Part shown: positions 35,924-44,097 of the stretch, one piece after another | Numbering within the stretch: position 1 is the first letter of the stretch | How the letters are laid out: each line of letters begins with the position of its first letter | Assembly: GCF_014653575.1 (NCBI RefSeq) | Contig: NZ_BNAQ01000004.1 | Coordinates: forward strand, 124,001-188,000 | Source: Sphingomonas glacialis | Lineage (GTDB): Bacteria > Pseudomonadota > Alphaproteobacteria > Sphingomonadales > Sphingomonadaceae | DNA: 64,000 nt | Direction of reading: 5' to 3' | Notes under the pieces: generated by a model | The model's database searches: none | Told to the model about the DNA's origin: nothing | Seen by the model: the letters and a program-made list of their open reading frames with translations, nothing else | Translations under genes and position numbers: made by a program

Positions 35924-36314
35924 ATTACCTGTTACAGATACGGGGAACGGCAGAAAACCGTGGTTCCAGTCAGCAAAACGCTCGGCTGGGCCGGCACTGC
36001 ACCAAGACGCTGTATCAGGGAACCGTTGCAGAGCCCCTATGCCGTTGCCAACCAACGCCTAGCGTCGCCGTGCCGACCCTTGGTGGCCTCGGACGCCAGG
36101 GTCGCGCTCCTGACGCCCAGATAACCGCTGCTGTTCCGTAGCTCGGCAGTCGGCAACGTTGCCGCCCGCTGTCTTTCGCCGCCTACCGTACGAACCGATC
36201 GTGGCGCGGCTTCGTAGGACTCTCACAGGCCAGTGCATCGACCTGGCGACCACCCGATTACACCACGCGGATCCACGCTCCTACTCGCGCCGAGACTGAA
36301 CCGCATTCGCTTCG
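35924..36314. other. 391-bp gene-free stretch after tRNA-Gln
   Basis: No credible reading frame, known RNA or repeat was found on either strand. The frames that do stay open lack family similarity and good starts. No copy of the tRNA 3' end was found here or near 44.7 kb, so an integration site is not shown. Confidence 0.5.
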
Positions 36315-37709
36315 TCATGTCGCAAATGGCGCCCGTGTCATCTGGCCCCATCCGCGGTGTTTGCGGAGGTGATCCCAGCAGCCGTGAAGGCGCCACAGGT
36401 TACTGATCTGGCGATACCCGAAATTCTCGATGAACGCCGCGCCAAGCAATTGGAGCGAAGCGGAGCGGTCGCTGAAGCGCCGAATTTCGACCTCCTCGAG
36501 CGCAATTGCCGCCGCGCTCAGCAGGAAACCAAACGCGGATACGACGGCGAACAGCGCGAAGAAGATGCTCCAGGAAATCGCCCCCAGTACCGCGAGAACA
36601 AAGGCTGCGAGATAACCGGCGACCTCCAATGCGGGGCTGAGCACGTCGATCAATGCCATCGAGCCCAGGCCGAGCCACCCAGCATTTCCGTAGCGCGGGT
36701 TTATGATCATCTGACGGTGCAGGCTGATCGTTTCCAGCGCGCCACGTTGCCACCGACGCCGTTGCGTACTCAAATCCCGAAGCCGTGTCGGCGCTTGCGT
36801 CCAGCACACCGGCTCCGGCACGAAGCGAATGAGCGCCGGCCGTTTTTCGTCTCGCCCAATCCGGTGAAGCCGGACGATGAGTTCGGCATCCTCGCCGACG
36901 GTGTCGGTGCGGTAGCCACCGGCTGCCAGCACGCGTTCGCGGTCGAACACTCCGAACGCTCCCGAAACGATCATCAGAGCACCAAGCCTGCTCCAGGCAT
37001 AGCGCGCGATGAGGAAGGCGCGCAGATATTCGACCGTCTGGATCAGGGGAAGAAGCTGCCTCGGCAATTCGGCATGCAGCACGTGTCCCTTGCGCATCGG
37101 ACAGCCGTTGCCGACGCGGACGGTTCCCGCCACGGCTACGGTCCGGCTGTCGTCCAGAAACGGACGGACCGCGCGTAACAGAGCGTCGGGCTCCAGCACG
37201 GAATCGACATCGATCGCACAAAATAATTTGCTGGTGGCAATAGAGATGCCAGCATTGAGCGCATCCCCTTTGCCGCCGTTTGCTTTGTCGATGACGGTAA
37301 GACCATAGACGTCGGAGACGAAGACAGCGCGGATCAGGGGGTGCGTCGGCACCTGGTCGACACGGCGATGAAGATCGAACGCGTCGAGCAACACTTCCAG
37401 CGTGGCGTCGGTCGAGCCGTCATTGACGACGATCACGTCATAATCGCGATAGTGCTGGCGCAGCAGCGCCCGGACCGAGTCAACCACGGTCTCCACCTCG
37501 TTAAAAGCCGGCGCGATGATCGACACGGTGGGCAGATCGGCATCCTGCTTGCGCGCGAGCCGAGTCGAATCGCGCTCACTGGTCCGCTCGAAAAAGCCGG
37601 TCGCTGCCACGAGCAGCAGGAAGGCGTACAGCGCGGCGTGAACCATCCCGCTGATCAAAACGGCCCAGGCGACGCACTCCGCCCAAAAGATCAGGCTTGG
37701 CTCGGTCAT
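36315..37709 (-). CDS. Family-2 processive-type glycosyltransferase (polysaccharide synthase-like)
   Basis: The 464-residue membrane enzyme looks like a polysaccharide synthase. A first membrane helix pair (residues ~8-38) precedes the GT-A domain: TVSIIAPAFNE, VVNDGS (Asp97), DVDS (Asp167/169), GED (Asp274) and the processivity motif QRRRW (316-320). Three or four more membrane segments follow. This order is that of PgaC/NodC/BcsA-like synthases. Acceptor sugar is unknown. Its start overlaps the preceding small gene by four bases. With the YaiO-type barrel upstream it recalls the E. coli yaiP-yaiO pair. Likely makes a secreted or surface polysaccharide. Confidence 0.88.
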   Translation of the reverse strand: MTEPSLIFWAECVAWAVLISGMVHAALYAFLLLVAATGFFERTSERDSTRLARKQDADLPTVSIIAPAFNEVETVVDSVRALLRQHYRDYDVIVVNDGSTDATLEVLLDAFDLHRRVDQVPTHPLIRAVFVSDVYGLTVIDKANGGKGDALNAGISIATSKLFCAIDVDSVLEPDALLRAVRPFLDDSRTVAVAGTVRVGNGCPMRKGHVLHAELPRQLLPLIQTVEYLRAFLIARYAWSRLGALMIVSGAFGVFDRERVLAAGGYRTDTVGEDAELIVRLHRIGRDEKRPALIRFVPEPVCWTQAPTRLRDLSTQRRRWQRGALETISLHRQMIINPRYGNAGWLGLGSMALIDVLSPALEVAGYLAAFVLAVLGAISWSIFFALFAVVSAFGFLLSAAAIALEEVEIRRFSDRSASLQLLGAAFIENFGYRQISNLWRLHGCWDHLRKHRGWGQMTRAPFAT

Positions 37710-38050
37710 GATGGCGCTCCTTGGCGATCCGGGGCGTTCCGCTGCGCGTCGCCCATCCAGCGCGTGAAAATTTGTTCGAGGCGTTTGCGATCAGGTCCGT
37801 CGATAACGTCACCCAGGTCGCGCGCGGCGTTAATCCATCCCAGACGCTCCTTCTGGGACGGCCGCGGTGGAAGGGTGCCCGCGTCGGTGAGCCCACCGAT
37901 CAACAAGGCTATCCGGACGGCGGCGACATCGGCGGCGTTTCGGCGTCGGGCGTCGCCAATGCGGCGGCCGATGATCGAGACCGTAACGAACACGAGGCCG
38001 AGCAGAATCAGGAAACCTGCCCAGTTCCAGAGTACCGAGCTCACGATCAT
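37706..38050 (-). CDS. Small membrane-anchored protein linked to the glycosyltransferase
   Basis: The 114-residue protein has one N-terminal membrane helix (WNWAGFLILLGLVFVTVSII), then a basic region and a helical soluble part (RIALLIGGLTDAGTLPPRPSQKERLGWINAARDLGDVIDG). The soluble part recalls the start of HEAT-repeat membrane proteins that often sit between YaiO and GT2 genes (from memory), but the repeats are missing. ATG at 38048-38050 has GGGAGAG upstream. It overlaps the glycosyltransferase start by four bases. Confidence 0.72.
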   Translation of the reverse strand: MIVSSVLWNWAGFLILLGLVFVTVSIIGRRIGDARRRNAADVAAVRIALLIGGLTDAGTLPPRPSQKERLGWINAARDLGDVIDGPDRKRLEQIFTRWMGDAQRNAPDRQGAPS

Positions 38051-38064
38051 GGTATCTCTCCCTA

Positions 38065-38838
38065 TCAAAATGCTTGTGTGATGCCGATCGAGACCGTCAC
38101 TCGGTCCGGACCGATTGCGCGATTTTCACCAGCGAGTGTCAGTCGGAAACTGCGGCGTCGGGCACCGGAGACGATCAGGCCGAGCGCTGCGCTCCGTACG
38201 ATTTCCGTTCGGCCGCGTTCGGTTTCCGGTGCGATGCCGAGCCACGCGCGGGCGGCCAGGCGGCGGTTGAGGTCGAACCCGGCCTGGCCGCGGGCACCGA
38301 AGCGCCACCGCGCGTCGGGCGCGTCCACGGCGATCGCGTCGATCCCGATAAAGGCATTGCGCGACGCAAAATATCGCATCGCGCCGGGCATCAGCGTGAT
38401 GACCGTTCCCTGCCCGTAGCGCGCGATCCCCGCGCCGAACCGTAGCAAGTCGGTGTGCGCAGCGGTACGACTGACGCGTTGTGAGAGCCCGGCATCGACC
38501 CGCCAGTCTGGCAAGAACCGGTTACCGGTGCCGATCGCAAAGCCACCATACAGGTCGAGCGCATCGTCGATCCGGTGCTCATGGCGCGCGCCGATCAGAT
38601 ATTCGCTCCGGCCGAAGCGGCGCGCGCGCTGAATCTGCGCCGCAGTGACAGTTTCGGGGCCGACCCGCCCGAGCGAGATCGCGAAGTCAGACCACTGAGT
38701 GTCGCGCCCGGGGAGGATCGATACGCCCGCGTCGAGATCGGCCTGCCACGACGCGGGCTCTCGCGCGGCTGCGGGGGTCGCGCCCGCGGCCATCAGGACA
38801 GCCGCGAGCAAAAGACCGTGATCAGGCTGCCGCCGCAT
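38065..38838 (-). CDS. YaiO-type outer-membrane beta-barrel protein
   Basis: The 257-residue protein has a signal peptide (LLLAAVLMAAGATPAAA) and alternating beta-strands ending in F (SIGITQAF), as outer-membrane barrels do. Strand motifs such as RRFGRSEYLIGARHEHRID, DLYGGFAIG and FDLNRRLAARAWLGIAPETERG fit the YaiO family. Probably the outer-membrane exit for a polysaccharide made by the nearby synthase. Its start region overlaps the end of the receiver gene by 17 bp, showing a tightly packed operon. Confidence 0.8.
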   Translation of the reverse strand: MRRQPDHGLLLAAVLMAAGATPAAAREPASWQADLDAGVSILPGRDTQWSDFAISLGRVGPETVTAAQIQRARRFGRSEYLIGARHEHRIDDALDLYGGFAIGTGNRFLPDWRVDAGLSQRVSRTAAHTDLLRFGAGIARYGQGTVITLMPGAMRYFASRNAFIGIDAIAVDAPDARWRFGARGQAGFDLNRRLAARAWLGIAPETERGRTEIVRSAALGLIVSGARRRSFRLTLAGENRAIGPDRVTVSIGITQAF

Positions 38839-39202
38839 GACGCGTGTCCAGGCTGAGGAACACTTGCCTGAGCAGGTTCTCCAAGTTCACCGGCTTGGAA
38901 AGGCAGGCAGCCAGACCTGCCCGGGCGATCCTGACTCGATCGCGGATCGCGCCCGGCTGGAACAGCATGATCTTGGGCAATTGTCCGAAGCCGCGTGTGT
39001 TGAGCGCGTCCAGCCACTCCATCGAGGTCATGTCGGCGAGCCGCGCGTCCGCGATGACCAGATCGGGGCGCGTCCATTGCAGCGCGCGCAGGCACGACTC
39101 ACCGTCGGGTGTCATGACGATGGTATGCCCGTGCGCACTGAGCCGTTGGCACAGCACAGTGCTCACCAACGGGTCATTTTCAGAAATATGAATCAGGCTC
39201 AT
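38822..39202 (-). CDS. Single-domain response regulator
   Basis: The 126-residue protein is a receiver domain with no output domain. The acidic pocket END (residues 8-10), phospho-acceptor Asp in VIADARLAD, and Lys in CLSKPVNL are present; the Thr/Ser position is unusual (MLFQPGA, with Gln before Pro). Start ATG at 39200-39202 has GAGGGGA upstream. Its place at the head of the YaiO-GT2 genes suggests it tunes polysaccharide production by protein contact. Confidence 0.85.
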   Translation of the reverse strand: MSLIHISENDPLVSTVLCQRLSAHGHTIVMTPDGESCLRALQWTRPDLVIADARLADMTSMEWLDALNTRGFGQLPKIMLFQPGAIRDRVRIARAGLAACLSKPVNLENLLRQVFLSLDTRHAAAA

Positions 39203-39224
39203 GGCAAATCCCCTCTGAAAAGCA

Positions 39225-39258
39225 TTCCCCACACCGCGGGTTGGCGCGGTGTGGGGAA
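39225..39258 (-). terminator. Strong hairpin between the adhesin gene and the receiver gene
   Basis: A perfect 14-bp stem (39225-39238 with 39245-39258) and a 6-nt loop lies directly after the hfaD-like stop. On the minus strand the stem is followed after a few bases by TTTTC, so it could end or reduce transcription going into the receiver-YaiO-GT2 genes. Confidence 0.65.
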
Positions 39259-39263
39259 CCGCA

Positions 39264-40325
39264 TTATTTGACGTTGATGCTCACGCTGTTGCCGATTGCA
39301 GCGGCGGTGACTGCGGCCGAGGTCGTGGTGGCGAGCGAGGCACCGATCTTTGCTATCTGCCCGGCGTTGTTCCACTGGTTGGCCGAGCTGCCGACATTGC
39401 CCGCGAGCCCGCTGTTCAAGCTGTTGAGCGAGTACGAATTGCCGATCGCCGCAGCGGTCCCGGTGGAGGTGACCGCGTTGCTGACGGTGCCCGCCAGATC
39501 CGCAATGACCGTGCCGGAGTTGCGCTGTGCAGCCGCGATGACGCTGCCGCCGGGCATCTCGACCGAAAGCGAGTTGCCGAGCGCAGCGGCGGTCGACGTG
39601 GCGCTCGTTACCGCATTCGCCACGGTGACCAGCGTTGCCGTCTGCGCACCGCTATTGTTTTGGTCGATCGACAGATCCAGCACCGATGCGGGCGACGTGA
39701 AGGACGCCGAGTTGCCGATCGAGGCTGCAGTCTGGGTGGCGGTGGTCACGGTGTTCAGCGCGCTGTTCAGCGTGCTGGTGCCGGTGCCGGTATTGCCCTG
39801 GGTCACATCGGCAACGGCGCGGGCCGCTGCGTTCATCGAGTAGCTGTTGCCGATCGACGCTGCGGTGGCGGTGAGCGTCGTCGTCGTGGCGGCGAGGACG
39901 TTTGCGGTCGAGGCCTGGTTTGCCGCGTTGATCTGCCCGTTGACATAATCGACGTTGCGCGCGGTCGACCCGATCAGCGATTTGAACGAGCTCACCAGGC
40001 TGGGACCGCCGACGGTGTTCAGGGCGTCGAGGATCGACGGATTGAGCAACTGGGTATTGCCACCCGACGTCGCGCCCTTGAGCAGGTCGAGATAGACGCC
40101 GACCAGCGACGGACCACCGACATTGGCAATCGCGTTCAGCACCGACTGGTTGCCGAGCGCCTGACCGGTCGACAGGTCGACATTGACGTTCAGCAGACCC
40201 GGCGTGGGGACCGGCAGGCTCGGCGTAGGAGTTGGGGTTGGGGTCGGCAGGGTGACCTGCGCCATTGCCGGCGTCGCCGCGAGAAAGGCAAGGCAAGCCG
40301 ATGCAAGCAAATTGAACTTCGTCAT
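39264..40325 (-). CDS. hfaD: Repeat-containing secreted adhesin, holdfast-anchor HfaD-like
   Basis: The 353-residue protein has a signal peptide ending at AMAQ, a Thr-Pro linker (TPTPTPTPSLPVPTPG), a 2-fold repeat of ALNTVGGPSLV type, and then about five units of ~45 residues ending in AAxIGNS (TAASIGNSYSM, TAASIGNSASF, TAAALGNSLSV, TAAAIGNSYSL, AAAIGNSVSI). Units contain Asn/Gln at spaced positions (QNNSGA, QRNSGT, QWNNAGQ), like curlin repeats. It lies directly after a CsgG-like gene (ATGA overlap). By order and form this matches HfaD of the Caulobacter holdfast anchor. Identity is inferred from context and composition. Confidence 0.72.
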   Translation of the reverse strand: MTKFNLLASACLAFLAATPAMAQVTLPTPTPTPTPSLPVPTPGLLNVNVDLSTGQALGNQSVLNAIANVGGPSLVGVYLDLLKGATSGGNTQLLNPSILDALNTVGGPSLVSSFKSLIGSTARNVDYVNGQINAANQASTANVLAATTTTLTATAASIGNSYSMNAAARAVADVTQGNTGTGTSTLNSALNTVTTATQTAASIGNSASFTSPASVLDLSIDQNNSGAQTATLVTVANAVTSATSTAAALGNSLSVEMPGGSVIAAAQRNSGTVIADLAGTVSNAVTSTGTAAAIGNSYSLNSLNSGLAGNVGSSANQWNNAGQIAKIGASLATTTSAAVTAAAIGNSVSINVK

Positions 40326-41203
40326 TTCTTCTCTCCTGTTGAAACACCTTGTTGTGGGCGAGACCCGGCGATGTACGACACCGTCGGGACGTTAGAGGGG
40401 CACTCGGGCGCATTGGCCCCGCGCTGCCCCGCGATCAGGTCGATCACCGCTTTTTCGATGATCGCCCGGATTGCTCCGTGCACCGGCTCCTGGCGGCGCC
40501 TTCCGACGCCGAGATCCAGGGTTGTGTTGCCGATAAATTTAAAAATGCCGGCGCGCAGTTCGCGGCCGCGGATCTGCTTTTGCAGGCTGATGACCTTGAT
40601 CACCCGCAGGCTGCGCGCATCGATCAAGCGAAGATCGACGCCGACCGACATGACGTAGGAGCGTGCGCCACCACCGACCGGTCCGATCGAAATTTCGGCC
40701 ACATCGCTCTGGATGTTGAAATCGAGCTCGGTGATCCCGCCGAGGACGATCATGTCCGCTTCGGCGATCGACCCGGAATAGATCCGGCGATAGGCGTCGG
40801 TCGGCTTGCCATCGGGCCCGAGCAACTTGCTATTGGCGTAATCGAGCTCCTGCCGCGCGATCCGCAGGTCGAGGCGCTCGGCGAGCGGGAATCCGGCCTT
40901 GGAGATGGCCGACATGACCATCAGCGCCGCACCCTGCGGGGCGACGGTGCCGTTCAGCCCGTCGAGCCGCCCGGTATAATCCGCCACCTCGCCCACGGCG
41001 ATCCGCGGACGGACCGAATTGGCAGAGGTCGCGGCCAGGCACCGCAGCAGCGGCGAATAGGCGGTGTCATCATCGATGACCTGCGCGCCGCTGAGCGGGG
41101 TGACATACCGCGGGGGCGGGGGCGCCATCGTCGTGCACGCGCCAAGCGCGGAGGCGGTTGCAAGAAGGGCGACGGCCTGAAGCCGTTTGACAGCGATGTT
41201 CAT
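40322..41203 (-). CDS. hfaB: CsgG-like outer-membrane lipoprotein, holdfast-anchor HfaB-like
   Basis: The 293-residue protein has a lipoprotein signal (ALLATASALGACTT) and a CsgG-family body: RPRIAVGEVADYTGR, GAALMVMSAISKAG, ERLDLRIARQELDY, ADMIVLGGITELDFNI, VGVDLRLIDARSLRVIKVISLQKQI. CsgG forms the curli secretion channel; HfaB is its relative that exports holdfast-anchor proteins in Caulobacter. The neighbouring small curlin-like and repeat proteins fit its clients. Four-base overlap with the downstream adhesin gene. Confidence 0.88.
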   Translation of the reverse strand: MNIAVKRLQAVALLATASALGACTTMAPPPPRYVTPLSGAQVIDDDTAYSPLLRCLAATSANSVRPRIAVGEVADYTGRLDGLNGTVAPQGAALMVMSAISKAGFPLAERLDLRIARQELDYANSKLLGPDGKPTDAYRRIYSGSIAEADMIVLGGITELDFNIQSDVAEISIGPVGGGARSYVMSVGVDLRLIDARSLRVIKVISLQKQIRGRELRAGIFKFIGNTTLDLGVGRRRQEPVHGAIRAIIEKAVIDLIAGQRGANAPECPSNVPTVSYIAGSRPQQGVSTGEKK

Positions 41204-41207
41204 GACA

Positions 41208-41525
41208 TCATTGCCCCAGCGCAGAGGGGCTGACGCCGACGATTGCCTGCTGTCGCCCGCTATTTTGCTGTCGCGCCTGGACGACGACGGTGTTGTTGCT
41301 GCCGTAGACCGTGACGTTGATCATATTGGCGATGGCAGTCGCGCGGTCTGCGGCGGGGCCGGCGTTTCGCGCGGCCAGGTTGAACGCTTGACCGCGATCG
41401 GACGCCGAGCCCGTGATGACGACGCGGTTGAAATTGGCGTCGCGTTGGAACTCCATCGGCGTATTGGGCATGCGGTCGCTGACCACGCCCGCTGCGGCAA
41501 CTTGCAAAATCAACAGACTAATCAT
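41208..41525 (-). CDS. hfaA: Small curlin-like secreted protein, holdfast-anchor HfaA-like
   Basis: The 105-residue protein begins with a short hydrophobic stretch (MISLLILQVAAAGVV), then FQRDANFNRVVITGSASDRG and a terminal region TAIANMINVTVYGSNNTVVV followed by QARQQNSGRQQA. The Asn/Gln-rich NNTVVVQ...QNSG strand pattern is curlin-like and recalls HfaA. Only four bases separate it from the CsgG-like gene. The start at 41525 is chosen over a longer frame because it gives the hydrophobic N-terminus; GAGGGTGGG lies just before. Confidence 0.65.
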   Translation of the reverse strand: MISLLILQVAAAGVVSDRMPNTPMEFQRDANFNRVVITGSASDRGQAFNLAARNAGPAADRATAIANMINVTVYGSNNTVVVQARQQNSGRQQAIVGVSPSALGQ

Positions 41526-41640
41526 CCCACCCTCGCATCGTTTCGATCTGCTGGGGCCATGATGCGCAAAGGCCGGGCCATGGACTATTGGCCAGGTGGT
41601 CATGATCGATGACGCAAAAGATCAGTAAGGAGTGACGTTT

Positions 41641-41659
41641 TGGTCAGCGATACTGACCA
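41641..41659. promoter_or_regulatory. Inverted repeat in the divergent gap (candidate operator)
   Basis: TGGTCAG-CGATA-CTGACCA is a perfect 7-bp inverted repeat with a 5-bp spacer, 116 bp upstream of the hfaA-like start and about 195 bp upstream of the H-NOX start. It could be a binding site for the LuxR-type regulator of the adjacent module, or a stem in the hfa leader RNA. Confidence 0.45.
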
Positions 41660-41685
41660 TATGGAGAGGGTATGCTTCGATTATG

Positions 41686-41716
41686 AAAAAAGGAGCCAGC
41701 AGATACTGCTGGCTCC
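41686..41716 (-). terminator. Leftward intrinsic terminator upstream of the hfa operon
   Basis: GGAGCCAGCAG (41692-41702) and its exact inverse (41706-41716) flank a 3-nt ATA loop. On the minus strand the 11-bp stem is followed by six T's (41686-41691), a textbook intrinsic terminator pointing into the hfa operon. On the plus strand it is followed by TTTCC. No gene ends here, so it is a candidate attenuator or the end of a small RNA. Confidence 0.75.
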
Positions 41717-41853
41717 TTTCCGAGGCCTCTCTTCTGCGCGCCGGGAGGGGGGACAGTGGCGCGCTGAAACTGTATATAACACGGTCGATCGCTTCGCCTA
41801 CCTGACCAGATGGCCAGATTGAATCGACCCGACGGGTAGGAGATGCTGTTCGG

Positions 41854-42417
41854 ATGGATATATACATGATGAAGGGCGCTTTGTTCGTCCATATGGTCGA
41901 ATTCGCGCAGCGCGAACTGGGCGAAACCACAGTCGAGCGAGAGATGCTCCGGCTCAACCTGGAATCTGGTGCTGCCTACACGTCGGTCGGAATGTATCCG
42001 TTCTCCGAGTTCGAACGGCTGCATCACGCGTTTGCGGAGGCGATGCAGATTACGGCCGACGATTTCAGCCGCCGGTTCGGGTGTCGAACATTACCCTTGC
42101 TCGTCGCCGGTCACGCCATCCCGCCGGATATGCATCCGTTCGATTTCCTCGAAAAAGTCCATGGCGTGATTCACCAGGACGTCCGCAAGCTCTACAAAGA
42201 TTCCAATCCTCCGAGCGTGCAGGTGGTCGAACGCCAAGGCGAGCAACGGCTCGTGCTGCGCTATGAGTCGCAGCGCCCGATGGCAGCATTTTGCGGAGGG
42301 ATGCTGGAAGCTACGATGGACACGTTCGGATGTGGCGATATTTACCGAATCGAGCGTATTGATGCCGAACCCCGCACGGAACGGTTCGCGGAGTTTGTCG
42401 TCGATCTCGTAACATAG
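41854..42417 (+). CDS. H-NOX haem nitric-oxide/oxygen sensor
   Basis: The 187-residue protein is a haem-NO-binding (HNOB) domain. MMKGALFVHMVEFAQRELGE is the usual start, YTSVGMYPFSEF follows, and FDFLEKVHGVIHQDVRKLY carries the likely proximal haem ligand His107. The haem-clamping YxSxR motif is intact (Tyr137, Ser139, Arg141 in RYESQR). In bacteria such stand-alone sensors bind NO at picomolar to nanomolar level and regulate a partner kinase or cyclase. The next gene, ten bases downstream, is a hybrid kinase. The ATG at 41854 has GGAG about 12 bases upstream; internal ATGs at 41866/41869 are alternatives. GC is visibly lower than the window norm (48% in one 60-base line). Confidence 0.9.
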   Translation: MDIYMMKGALFVHMVEFAQRELGETTVEREMLRLNLESGAAYTSVGMYPFSEFERLHHAFAEAMQITADDFSRRFGCRTLPLLVAGHAIPPDMHPFDFLEKVHGVIHQDVRKLYKDSNPPSVQVVERQGEQRLVLRYESQRPMAAFCGGMLEATMDTFGCGDIYRIERIDAEPRTERFAEFVVDLVT

Positions 42418-42427
42418 GTCCGCGGTC

Positions 42428-44083
42428 ATGTCCGACAGTGCTGATTTACTGAAGCTTCAATTGAGGCGAGAAATTGCCGCGCGTAAAATCGCAGAACATT
42501 TGCTCGAACAAAAATCGACCGAACTCGAAGCGTCGAACCACGAACTGCTTGCCCAGATCGCGCAAGTCAGCCGCCTGTCGGTAGCGATCGATACTGCCGG
42601 CGAAGGCATAGCGATGACCGATCGCAACGGCGTTTATACCTATATGAACACGGCGCACGCGCAGATGTTCGGATTCGACCGTCCGCAGGATTTGATCGGA
42701 CAGTCATGGGCGTGCTTGTATGATAATGATGCCCTGGCTCACTTCGACCAGGAAGTGATGCCGCAATTCGCGCGAGATGGTCGATGGAACGGCGAGGTGA
42801 CCGGTCGAAGCGTCGATGGAACGCTCGTCTTTCAGGATCTCATCCTCACGCAATTGGAGGATGGCGGCATCCTGTGTTCTACCCGAGACATCGGCCAACG
42901 CAGGATCCGTGAGAAGGAAACCGCCGATCTCCGCCGCAGGGTCATCGAAGCCGACCGCGCTGCAGCCTTGGATCAATTGGTCGAGACGGTCACCCACGAC
43001 TTTTCCAATTTCTTGGGCGCGATCGATGCGGCGGCGACGCTGCTCGAGAAGCAATGCAACCAGCCCGAGCCGCATCGCTTGTTGATGTCAGTCTTCGATG
43101 CCTTGCGTCAGGCGCGATCGGTGCTCAATCAGCTGCTACCCAATTATGCCGCGCCCGCCGAAAAGGTTTGCGACGTGACCGATCTGGTGCCGCGGCTATG
43201 CGAAGTCATGACGCCGTTGCTGGATATCGCGCAGACATCGTATTGCAAGGTTCCCGAGGCGCCGCTGTTCGTTGCCGCCGACCCAACCCTCTTCGCGCGT
43301 TCGATGACCAACATTTTCAAAAATGCAATCGAGGCGATGACCGTGAGCGGATCGGTCTTGCGAATCGAGGTGCAGAGCTTGTCTGGATATGTGCCCCCGA
43401 CGCTCCCGTTCGATCCCGCTGCCCGACTTATCTATGGCAGCGATATCGACGAAACGATGGCTCGCATCATCGTTCATGACGAGGGCGAAGGTATGCCACA
43501 AACCGTGCTCGATCACGCGCTCGAACGGTTCGTGTCGACCAAATGTGGCGGGCGACGGCGCGGGATCGGGCTGACGTCGGTCAAAGACCTGGTCGAGACG
43601 ACTGGCGGCCGCGTGGCGATCTTCAGTGCGGCGGGTGTCGGTAGCGTCTTTGTCCTGGATCTGCCCGCGCACGGTGTCGAACATGGTCGGGCGGATGGTG
43701 ACGAGGCGACACGCCTGGCTGAGGACACGGTTGGCAATGTTCTGCTGGTCGATGACGATCCGATCGCACTCGGCCGCCTAGAGGTCTTGTTTCAAGCGCG
43801 GGGGTGGGGAGTCGTCAGCTTTTCCAGCCCGGGCGAGGCGTTGGACTTTCTGGTAAGAGTACCGAATTTTGTGCAGCTGCTCGTTACTGACCGATCGATG
43901 CCGACCATGAGCGGCGACCAACTTGCTCAACGGGTCAAGGCAGTCTGCCCGGATCTGCCGATCGTGCTCTGTTCCAACGCGTTGGGATCGGCTATTTCGG
44001 CTGACATTGACGCAACGCTCGCCAAGCCGCCAAGTGACGGACGTTTACAAGCGATATTGGTGAGGCTTAACCTCACCCGGTAG
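42428..44083 (+). CDS. Hybrid histidine kinase paired with H-NOX
   Basis: The 551-residue soluble protein (no membrane helix) has an N-terminal coiled coil (~8-48), a PAS domain (~52-160), a dimerisation helix with the phospho-accepting His190 in VTHDFSNFLGA, an ATP-binding domain (FKNAIEAM N-box, DEGEGMP, GIGLTSVKDLVE), and a C-terminal receiver (VDDDP, Asp488 in VTDRSMP, Lys533). It probably is the H-NOX-associated kinase (HnoK-like), with activity set by NO-bound H-NOX, and passes phosphate to its own receiver or to the next gene's regulator. Confidence 0.9.
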   Translation: MSDSADLLKLQLRREIAARKIAEHLLEQKSTELEASNHELLAQIAQVSRLSVAIDTAGEGIAMTDRNGVYTYMNTAHAQMFGFDRPQDLIGQSWACLYDNDALAHFDQEVMPQFARDGRWNGEVTGRSVDGTLVFQDLILTQLEDGGILCSTRDIGQRRIREKETADLRRRVIEADRAAALDQLVETVTHDFSNFLGAIDAAATLLEKQCNQPEPHRLLMSVFDALRQARSVLNQLLPNYAAPAEKVCDVTDLVPRLCEVMTPLLDIAQTSYCKVPEAPLFVAADPTLFARSMTNIFKNAIEAMTVSGSVLRIEVQSLSGYVPPTLPFDPAARLIYGSDIDETMARIIVHDEGEGMPQTVLDHALERFVSTKCGGRRRGIGLTSVKDLVETTGGRVAIFSAAGVGSVFVLDLPAHGVEHGRADGDEATRLAEDTVGNVLLVDDDPIALGRLEVLFQARGWGVVSFSSPGEALDFLVRVPNFVQLLVTDRSMPTMSGDQLAQRVKAVCPDLPIVLCSNALGSAISADIDATLAKPPSDGRLQAILVRLNLTR

Positions 44084-44097
44084 TAGGGGAGGGCGCG

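Noticed and set aside
35720-36055. Minus-strand frame with GRQGSNLRM and KAAALPLGDAP
   Set aside because: This is the well-known false protein read antisense through tRNA-Gln.
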